DNA from: C00003060 sp964502635
GTDB taxonomy: Bacteria; Desulfobacterota; Desulfobacteria; Desulfobacterales; C00003060
Direction of reading: 5' to 3'
NCBI GenBank assembly: GCA_964502635.1
Contig: CAZCXI010000051.1
Coordinates: 1-21,703 of the forward strand
Length of the DNA: 21,703 nt
A model generated the notes under the pieces. The model did not search any database. It had not been told where the DNA came from and saw nothing but the letters and a program-made list of their open reading frames with translations. The translations under genes and the position numbers were made by a program. Below, piece after piece: positions 16,387 through 21,703 of this stretch. Position 1 is the stretch's first letter; each line of letters opens with the position of its first letter.

Positions 16387-18693
16387 ATGAAAAAACTATA
16401 TTTTTTGTTCCCAGGGCTACTGTTGTTGTTTGTCTCATGTTCCGCATCGGACAGTTCCAATAGCGATGAAACCGGAATGACGGAACTGACGTTGGGACAA
16501 AGTGTATCAGGCGCCATTTCAACAGAAGGAGAGGTCGACTGGTATCACTATCGAGCCAATGAAGCCAACAGTATCCTCCAGGTCAAGTGTTCGAGTAATA
16601 CGTATCGACCTGACGTCGACCTCCTTGTGACGGTGTACGAAGAGGACAACGACGGAAACAAGGTCAGGCTTTACGCTGATCAGGCACTCGAAGAAAGCGA
16701 GTTGCCGGCGGACATTAAAATGTACCTTTACTTGGATGCGCCCAAAGATCTCTATTTTGCCGTACGGGATCTTATGGATGATGATGCCTCAGATAGTCCA
16801 TATTATCTGCGTATTGATTTTGAGAGCAAGGAGGAAGAGGGCAATGATGACTTTGCTCAGGCCGTTCCTATTGTTGTAGATGATGCGGGTACCTGTCAGA
16901 CGGATTCTATTGGTCATATCGGTGATGTTGACTGCTTCAAATTTGACGCGCCCGCAGATGGCGTGTATGAAATCAAAGTTGACTTTATGCCATACCAAGG
17001 TGGAACACAAGTAAGGCTCTGCGTCGATTTGTATGACAGTGATGGGATACTCGTGGCGTCACTAGCCAGGGGGCAAGGAAACGAGTATTGTCTACTTCCT
17101 TGTCTGAGCGCGGGTGAGTATTTTGTTCTTGTTGATGAGAATGGAAGAGATGATTTTGATAATGCATCGCCCTACGAAATCTGCGTCAACTCAATCGCTG
17201 CCGATGAAGTGCGTGAAAATGATGTGGCTGATGATGCAACGTCTGTAGGATTCGCCTCGCCCATGGTCATTTCCGGGGCTCTTGAGTATTGGCAGGACAA
17301 AGACTGGTATGAGTTTCCCATCTCGGGTGGCACTGGTTTTAAGGTGATCAACATAGCCTTTACGGTTGACGATATAGATTTTGACTATCAGATCAATGTT
17401 GAAGACGCAGCGCACAATCTTTTGTTGTCACATAGCCAGCCTGGAGGCACCTCGGTATACCAAACGCAGATTAAGGCTGGAGGAGGCGATCATTATTTGA
17501 TGATTGAACCTGCCCAAGGCGAGAAAATCTCAGAATCCGCTTCTTATTCGGTCTCCATTGAAGTGACGGATGTTGATGATGCGGATGATATCGCTGATAT
17601 TGGAAATTCTCCGGCAACAGCGATTGAGCTCACAACGGATACGCCGCCTGACCCCAACCATCCCACCTATGTCGGCTATAGGGGAGATGAAGATTGGTAC
17701 AAGATAACCGTACCTCCCGCAACGCCCGCTGAAGCACAGATGCTTGAGGTGTTCTTGGACACTTCAGGGCCGTCTTCTGTGGAATACTACTTGAGCATGA
17801 TACTTGGCGGCAGTGTCGTTAAGAAGGCATTTGACACCAATGGAGGAGACGGGGCCACGCACCTGAAGATGAGCGTTCTTGTTCCTGAATCCACCCAGCC
17901 CCTGACCTACTATTTCAGGGTCTGCGATTATCAGGGAGACGATGGGGATTCAGATACACCCTATGCCATATACGCCAATTACCGTGAGTTGATTGCCACA
18001 AAGGCGGACTTGCCAAATGATGCGTTGCGTGACCTGCCTGACACGCAGTACTACTGCGAAGCTGCGGAGATAGATGAAACGAGCAGTATCATCCTCCAGC
18101 AGAGTTCCGTGCAGGAGACAGACTACAAGGTGAACAACTCTCTGCTTGACTTCCATGGGGCCACCCCGCCTGCCTGGATTACCATTGATCCCAATACGCC
18201 GGAAGCGGGTCAGACCACAATCAAGTTTCCATGGATTGCCGGCTATGTGGATTATCAAGGTGACAAGGACTTCTTCCAGGTTGACCTGGGTCCCTTATCT
18301 GCCGGCGATGCAGCGTGGTACTACGATATCAAGATGCAAATGCATGTCGGCGCCCCGGGCTCGGAAGTGGAATACGTTTGGGAATTCTACCGGGATTCGA
18401 ACCAGGATCAGGTCCTTGTGGGCCGCCCGAGCAGCGCCAGTTGTATCTTTGCCAGTAACGGAGATACACCGGCCGTTAATCCTGACCCAACCGCTGTCGG
18501 CCCCTTTGATATCACCGATGGTTACGAGGATTTTTGGGTCGGAGATGGCTGGGCAAGTCATTCACCCATATTCTATGTGAGTGTCGGAGACTTCGACTAT
18601 ATCGACGCCCCCCCGGATGATGATTGGGGATATGATGTCCCTTATTACTTCAAATTAACCCTTGTTTATCATTCCGGCGTATCTCAGCCTTAG
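16387..18693 (+). CDS. Large lipoprotein with five PPC-like beta-sandwich modules
   Basis: The product has 768 residues with a lipoprotein signal ending LFVSC (Cys18) and a Ser/Asp-rich linker. Five modules each carry a G-x-x-D-W/C/F-Y/F core of the PPC (bacterial pre-peptidase C-terminal) type, at about residues 50 (GEVDWYHY), 179 (GDVDCFKF), 302 (DKDWYEF), 433 (GDEDWYKI) and 625 (GDKDFFQV). The first four are spaced about 125–130 residues apart and the last about 190. Motifs such as SPYYLRI and TPYAIYA, typical of the module end, are also repeated. PPC modules occur in secreted proteins and are thought to bind or position the protein at surfaces; here no peptidase domain is attached. AAAGGAG lies 6 nt before ATG 16387. 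It is the last gene of the operon. Function beyond surface binding is not known. Confidence 0.82.
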   Translation: MKKLYFLFPGLLLLFVSCSASDSSNSDETGMTELTLGQSVSGAISTEGEVDWYHYRANEANSILQVKCSSNTYRPDVDLLVTVYEEDNDGNKVRLYADQALEESELPADIKMYLYLDAPKDLYFAVRDLMDDDASDSPYYLRIDFESKEEEGNDDFAQAVPIVVDDAGTCQTDSIGHIGDVDCFKFDAPADGVYEIKVDFMPYQGGTQVRLCVDLYDSDGILVASLARGQGNEYCLLPCLSAGEYFVLVDENGRDDFDNASPYEICVNSIAADEVRENDVADDATSVGFASPMVISGALEYWQDKDWYEFPISGGTGFKVINIAFTVDDIDFDYQINVEDAAHNLLLSHSQPGGTSVYQTQIKAGGGDHYLMIEPAQGEKISESASYSVSIEVTDVDDADDIADIGNSPATAIELTTDTPPDPNHPTYVGYRGDEDWYKITVPPATPAEAQMLEVFLDTSGPSSVEYYLSMILGGSVVKKAFDTNGGDGATHLKMSVLVPESTQPLTYYFRVCDYQGDDGDSDTPYAIYANYRELIATKADLPNDALRDLPDTQYYCEAAEIDETSSIILQQSSVQETDYKVNNSLLDFHGATPPAWITIDPNTPEAGQTTIKFPWIAGYVDYQGDKDFFQVDLGPLSAGDAAWYYDIKMQMHVGAPGSEVEYVWEFYRDSNQDQVLVGRPSSASCIFASNGDTPAVNPDPTAVGPFDITDGYEDFWVGDGWASHSPIFYVSVGDFDYIDAPPDDDWGYDVPYYFKLTLVYHSGVSQP

Positions 18694-18807
18694 CAACTTT
18701 GCATCGCAACAAGGCGCGGGGCATGAGGATCTTTTCTGCGGTGACCAGGCCATGAGCCTCGGAACCGAAGAAACGGCCTCATGCCCCTCCTGTCCCTGTT
18801 CGCAACA
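18694..18807. terminator. Long inverted repeat after the operon, possible terminator
   Basis: A perfect 11-bp inverted repeat, GGGGCATGAGG (18718–18728) and CCTCATGCCCC (18777–18787), brackets a 48-nt spacer, starting 24 bp after the operon stop. The spacer contains another near-copy of the arm (CCATGAGCC) and a small TCGG/CCGA dyad, so alternative foldings exist. The right arm is followed by TCCTGTCCCTGTT, not a T-run, so a classical Rho-independent terminator is not proved; the structure could also protect the 3' end. Confidence 0.4.
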
Positions 18808-18919
18808 TTTACCCTGACGTTGCAAAAGTCGATGGTGCTGCAGGTCCAAGGCGTTCAAGGGTAAGGCTGTAGTAAACTACGCCGAACCCTTGGCAACGCA
18901 GGAGATGCGGTATCATCGG
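18808..18919 (+). repeat. Structured dispersed repeat, copy 1
   Basis: This 112-nt segment matches 21593–21703 at about 84% identity by eye. Both ends are nearly identical (starting TTTACCCT and ending GGTATCATCGG) and the middle is divergent. Its outer stem pairs 18829–18842 with 18906–18919 over 14 positions (with wobbles). The inner stem pairs 18851–18855 with 18895–18899 and 18856–18862 with 18886–18892, leaving a 2-nt bulge. The apical loop contains a GTAG/CTAC mini-hairpin. It sits 114 bp after the operon stop, in the sense orientation. Family is not identified. Confidence 0.85.
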
Positions 18920-19069
18920 CTTTCCCGAAGGGTAAACAACATGGCTGTTTTTCTAGTTTCCTGGATATCACTCACAATGCATTCCACAAAAGCGCCCAAA
19001 AAGATCGCAGATAGAGGCTGTTGTACTTTTTTGGGACGTTTTGCCATGTTGTTTATGCAACGACAGGGT
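18811..19069. mobile_element. Possible MITE-like or deleted IS element with imperfect terminal inverted repeats
   Basis: The left end ACCCTGACGTTGCA (18811–18824) is matched in inverted orientation at 19056–19069 (13 of 14 positions). Next to it a 13-bp perfect inverted repeat pairs 18933–18945 with 19043–19055. The interior (259 bp in total) includes the structured repeat copy 1. On the - strand, just inside the right end, an ATG at 19046 opens 44 codons (MAKRPKKVQQPLSAIFLGAF...) ending at 18913, which could be a transposase remnant but is not recognised. No target-site duplication was clear. This is inference from the inverted ends and the second copy at 21593. Confidence 0.45.
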
Positions 19070-19325
19070 TTACGACCTCTTCGCCAACCCACCGTCTTTC
19101 CAGAAGCTTTACAATAACGTAACATTTCCTCGTTCAGGCATTTCAACGACAGCCCGTTAACCCATTGACTTTTGCGGGTGATGACGCTAGCGTCTTGCCG
19201 CACGCACCACAGTGTCGTGTCCCAGAAATACTTTGCATGATTCGGACGCAGTCCAAAGCCTTTTTGCGAGCGACATTGAGCATTTTGGGAAGACAGACGG
19301 ATGCTGAACGGTGCGTTAAGATTCA

Positions 19326-19364
19326 CACAGACTGTCTTAGGGCCTATAGGCCCGAGTTTCTGTG
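19326..19364. promoter_or_regulatory. Dyad element centred on a perfect 14-bp palindrome
   Basis: GGGCCTATAGGCCC (19340–19353) is a perfect palindrome. It is enclosed by a second inverted pair, CACAGA (19326–19331) and TCTGTG (19359–19364), with internal loops of 8 and 5 nt. It lies about 155 bp upstream of the double-ACT gene. An operator or a weak terminator-like hairpin is possible; no T-run follows. Confidence 0.35.
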
Positions 19365-19430
19365 ATCTAGCGACGTTCGTCGGCAGGCGTCCCCAAAATG
19401 GTCACGGAGCGACGCAAATGGCTTTGGACG

Positions 19431-19441
19431 ACGGTCACCGT
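19431..19441. promoter_or_regulatory. Short operator-like dyad upstream of the ACT gene
   Basis: ACGGTCACCGT is an 11-nt palindrome around a central C, 77 bp before the GTG start of the double-ACT gene. A TACAAT hexamer follows at 19456–19461. A regulator site is possible, but no known consensus is recognised and a dyad of this size can occur by chance. Confidence 0.2.
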
Positions 19442-19518
19442 ATGATTTGCACTTCTACAATTTACTCTAAGACACAACACCGGCAAGTTCCTCGAAAAGT
19501 GAAGGAGAGAAACCGTCC

Positions 19519-20073
19519 GTGACAAAAGTGGTGATCTCTGTCCTTGGAACAGATAGGCCGGGCATTGTGGCGACGGTCTCACGGATTCTCTTGGAAAACA
19601 CCTGCAACATCGAAGACGTGAGCCAAACCACACTGCAGACTGAATTTACGGGCATTCTGATCGCTTCCGTTCCCAAACAGCTTCAACTGGACGATCTCCT
19701 CACGGGGCTGCAACGGGGCCTGGAACCCTTTGGACTCCACGTTCTGGTCAAGCCTCTTGAGACCACGGGGGAACCCCCTGCCCCATCGGCCGGCGAACCC
19801 TTTGTGGTCACCACTGTAGGGCCGGATCAGGTGGGCCTGGTTGCCGGCATCACCGAAGTCATGGCTCGTTTTGGAGCTAACATCACCAACCTCAGGGCCG
19901 CCTTCCGCGGAGGAGATGATCCAAAGCGCAACACCATGATCTATGAAATAGACACCCCAACAGGCATCGACCACAAGGCCTTCAGGCAGGCCCTTCAGGA
20001 CAGAGCCGCAGCTCTGGGACTGGATCTGAGCATACAACACCGGGACATTTTTGAAGCAATTCACAGGGTCTAG
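19519..20073 (+). CDS. Double-ACT-domain regulatory protein (GcvR-like architecture)
   Basis: This cytoplasmic protein of 184 residues is built of two ACT domains and nothing else. ACT 1 (about 3–80) starts VVISVLGTDRPGIVATVSRI with the D-R-P-G-I loop that binds amino acids or related ligands. ACT 2 (about 94–175) starts FVVTTVGPDQVGLVAGITEV with the equivalent D-Q-V-G-L loop, followed by GANITNLRA. Such proteins sense small ligands, often amino acids; the ligand here is unknown. Start is GTG at 19519, with AAGGAGA about 10 nt upstream. The gene precedes the PFL-like gene by 53 bp, and ACT proteins (UPF0237) next to UPF0210 proteins are a known pairing; the usual partner has one ACT domain, so this version is longer. 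Likely an effector-binding partner of the downstream protein. Confidence 0.88.
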   Translation: MTKVVISVLGTDRPGIVATVSRILLENTCNIEDVSQTTLQTEFTGILIASVPKQLQLDDLLTGLQRGLEPFGLHVLVKPLETTGEPPAPSAGEPFVVTTVGPDQVGLVAGITEVMARFGANITNLRAAFRGGDDPKRNTMIYEIDTPTGIDHKAFRQALQDRAAALGLDLSIQHRDIFEAIHRV

Positions 20074-20126
20074 ACAACAGCGACAGCCCCTGTCTCCAAA
20101 GATTGTTTGTCAGAAGAGGGATGACC

Positions 20127-21500
20127 ATGCTGAGCGACCGGGAAGTACTCTCCACACTGGAGATGCTGAAGAATGAGCACCTCGATGTGCGCACCGTCAC
20201 ACTGGGCATCAGTCTTTTGGACTGTGCCAGCCACGACGAGGATCGTTTTAGAAAGCTCGTCCACGGCAGGATTGGCGGACTGGCACGGCACCTGGTGAGA
20301 ATTTGCGATGAAGTGGGCGATAAGTACGGCATTCCGGTAGTCAATAAGCGCATCGCCGTGAGTCCCATGGCCGTGGCAGCCGCTCCTTTTTCGTCAGCCC
20401 AACTGGTCAATATTGCACGCACCCTGGATGAGAGTGCCAAGGAAGTGGGCGTGGATTTCATCGGCGGATTCAGCGCGCTCGTGGAAAAGGGTCTCGCCAA
20501 GGGTGACCTGGCCCTGATTGAAGCCGTCCCCGAGGCATTGTCCAAGACGGAACGGGTCTGTGCGTCCGTGAACGTGGCTTCGACCCGTGCAGGTATTAAC
20601 ATGGATGCCGTCTACCTCATGGGGCAAGCCATAAAAACCGCGGCAGAATATACGGCCCCATCAGATGGACTCGCATGCGCCAAGCTCTGCGTTTTTGCCA
20701 ACATCCCTCAGGACATCCCTTTCATGGCCGGGGCTTATCTTGGCATTGGGGAGCCTGGTGCGGTCATCAATGTCGGGGTCAGCGGACCAGGGGTCGTGAA
20801 AAAGGCCATCGACCGAGCCCGGCACGCCGACCCCTCCCTCACGCTGGGACAGCTTTCGGAAATCATCAAGAGGACCGCCTTCAAGGTCACCCGTGTCGGG
20901 GAATTGATCGGAAGAGAAGTCGCCGAGCGGTTGAGTGTCCCCTTCGGTGTTGCAGACCTGTCTTTGGCTCCCACACCCAATGTGGGAGACAGCGTCGGAG
21001 AGATTTTCCAGAGCCTGGGACTGACGAGCATCGGTGTCCCCGGGTCTACCGCGGTGCTGGCGCTTCTCAATGATGCGGTGAAGAAGGGGGGGACTTTTGC
21101 CAGTTCGTCCGTCGGAGGACTGAGCGGGGCCTTCATACCAGTAAGCGAAGACGTCAATATCTCGGAGGCTGTTCGCCGGGGTTTCCTGACCATGGAAAAA
21201 CTCGAGGCCATGACCAGTGTGTGTTCCGTGGGCCTCGATATGGTCGCCCTGCCGGGGGATACATCCGCCGAGACCATAGCGGCGATTATCGCCGATGAAA
21301 TGGCTATCGGCGTCATCAACAGGAAGACCACGGCCGCGCGGCTCATTCCGGTACCCGGCAAGAAGGCCGGCGAGAAGGCCTGCTTCGGGGGACTCCTGGG
21401 AGAAGCCACCATCCTTTCCGTTCAGGACAGGGGCGGCTCTGAGGATTTCGTACGCCTTGGCGGAAGGATTCCCGCGCCCACGCAAAGCCTGGTAAACTAG
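20127..21500 (+). CDS. PFL-like protein of the UPF0210/DUF711 family
   Basis: This cytoplasmic protein of 457 residues is typical in length for the family. Conserved segments include VTLGISLLDCASHD near the N-terminus, VVNKRIAVSPM, VGVDFIGGFSALVEKG, CASVNVASTRAGINMDAVY, FMAGAYLGIGEPGAVINVGV, FGVADLSLAPTPNVGDSVGE, FASSSVGGLSGAFIPVSEDV and a C-terminal MAIGVINRKTTAARLIPVPG. The family has a fold related to pyruvate formate-lyase, but its reaction is not established. A complete core and no frameshift are visible. ATG 20127 is preferred because AGAGGG lies 6 nt before it; upstream TTG (20103) and ATG (20121) starts would be possible. Pairing with the ACT protein suggests ligand-controlled activity. 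The second structured repeat begins 92 bp after the stop. Confidence 0.92.
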   Translation: MLSDREVLSTLEMLKNEHLDVRTVTLGISLLDCASHDEDRFRKLVHGRIGGLARHLVRICDEVGDKYGIPVVNKRIAVSPMAVAAAPFSSAQLVNIARTLDESAKEVGVDFIGGFSALVEKGLAKGDLALIEAVPEALSKTERVCASVNVASTRAGINMDAVYLMGQAIKTAAEYTAPSDGLACAKLCVFANIPQDIPFMAGAYLGIGEPGAVINVGVSGPGVVKKAIDRARHADPSLTLGQLSEIIKRTAFKVTRVGELIGREVAERLSVPFGVADLSLAPTPNVGDSVGEIFQSLGLTSIGVPGSTAVLALLNDAVKKGGTFASSSVGGLSGAFIPVSEDVNISEAVRRGFLTMEKLEAMTSVCSVGLDMVALPGDTSAETIAAIIADEMAIGVINRKTTAARLIPVPGKKAGEKACFGGLLGEATILSVQDRGGSEDFVRLGGRIPAPTQSLVN

Positions 21501-21592
21501 GTCTCATGGCGCTCCCCCTGCCCTGCCGGCCCTTCTAAATATGGCATCTGATAAGGGGTTTGTATGCAGATCCAGATCAAGAAGCTGTTTTC

Positions 21593-21703
21593 TTTACCCT
21601 AACGTTGCAAAAGTCGAGGATGCCGCAGATCCAAGGCGTTGAGGGTGAAGCTGTAGTCATTTACCGCGAACTCTCAACAACGCAGGAGATGCGGTATCAT
21701 CGG
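21593..21703 (+). repeat. Structured dispersed repeat, copy 2, reaching the window edge
   Basis: This 111-nt segment matches copy 1 at 18808–18919. The outer stem pairs 21614–21627 with 21690–21703 (13 of 14 positions, with two wobbles of copy 1 turned into Watson–Crick pairs). The inner stem pairs 21636–21640 with 21679–21683 and 21641–21646 with 21670–21675, using different bases from copy 1 but still pairing; three bases bulge out. The match may continue past the window, so it could be the end of a larger element. It lies in the sense orientation about 90 bp after the PFL-like stop. Confidence 0.85.

Larger units (their letters stand above)
18920..19518. other. Intergenic region with the right part of the MITE-like element and no convincing gene
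   Basis: No credible + strand gene lies here. A - strand frame (19326 to 18913, 137 codons, Cys- and Arg-rich) starts with GTG without a ribosome binding site and runs through the inverted repeat ends, so it is probably not a real gene, though a decayed transposase cannot be excluded. The segment also holds two dyads (19326–19364 and 19431–19441) described separately, and a TACAAT hexamer at 19456 without a good -35 partner before the ACT gene. Confidence 0.5.

Noticed and set aside
18913..19326. 137-codon - strand frame in the intergenic region
   Set aside because: GTG start without a ribosome binding site, odd Cys/Arg-rich composition, and it crosses the inverted repeat ends. Kept only as a possible transposase remnant within the mobile-element entry.
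19433..19461. A -10-like TACAAT with GGTCAC at -35 distance before the ACT gene
   Set aside because: The -35 part is a poor match to TTGACA, so no promoter was annotated.
20661..21485. 274-codon - strand frame opposite the PFL-like gene
   Set aside because: The + strand protein matches a known family over its full length, and the - strand product has no domain or start signal.

Overview
The window reads as chromosome of a Gram-negative, diderm bacterium, most likely a deltaproteobacterium (Desulfobacterota or Myxococcota in the broad sense). This is an inference from gene content: a TolQ/TolR/TolR motor beside an AgmX/GltG-type FHA–TonB-like protein, a small outer-membrane barrel, very long TPR proteins and many lipoproteins is a set known mainly from Myxococcus gliding (Agl–Glt) and spore-coat (Nfs) machines and their relatives. 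No ribosomal RNA, tRNA or CRISPR array was seen, so taxonomy cannot be fixed further.

Layout, all confident genes on the + strand. (1) 110–1930: a TMTC-like membrane protein, with a GT-C glycosyltransferase-like core and C-terminal TPRs, standing alone behind a terminator-like hairpin. (2) 1931–2527: about 600 bp without a convincing gene, with a GC-rich patch and a weak sigma-54-like promoter candidate. (3) 2528–18693: one continuous array of twelve genes with overlaps or short gaps, very probably an operon. Its first half is a machine: TolQ-like stator, two TolR-like partners (one with Asn where the proton-carrying Asp should be), a small exported protein, a bitopic FHA/TonB-tail protein, an outer-membrane barrel, a TPR lipoprotein and a 1143-residue TPR protein. 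Its second half encodes four exported proteins, three with clear lipoboxes: a predicted seven-bladed beta-propeller, an all-thrombospondin-type-3 calcium-binding protein, a VWA plus type-3-repeat protein, and a five-module PPC-like protein. (4) 18694–19518: an intergenic region with a structured, MITE-like repeat and two dyads. (5) 19519–21500: a double-ACT regulator followed by a PFL-like (UPF0210/DUF711) protein. (6) 21501–21703: a second copy of the structured repeat, running to the window edge.

Working model (inference): the TolQR-type motor uses the ion gradient to move the periplasmic tail of the FHA protein, which pushes on the barrel/TPR-lipoprotein/TPR assembly. The four exported proteins would be the cargo or the surface-contacting part. 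The set resembles the minimal Nfs/Glt core without the cytoplasmic MglA control genes, so it could serve gliding, surface polymer export or adhesion. The calcium-binding, VWA, propeller and PPC tail is the least familiar part and the best candidate for something undescribed.

The two most striking sequence-level signals are the Asp/Asn split between the two TolR proteins and the pair of about 112-nt repeats, one on each side of the ACT–PFL pair. Their outer stem is conserved and their inner stem shows compensatory changes.
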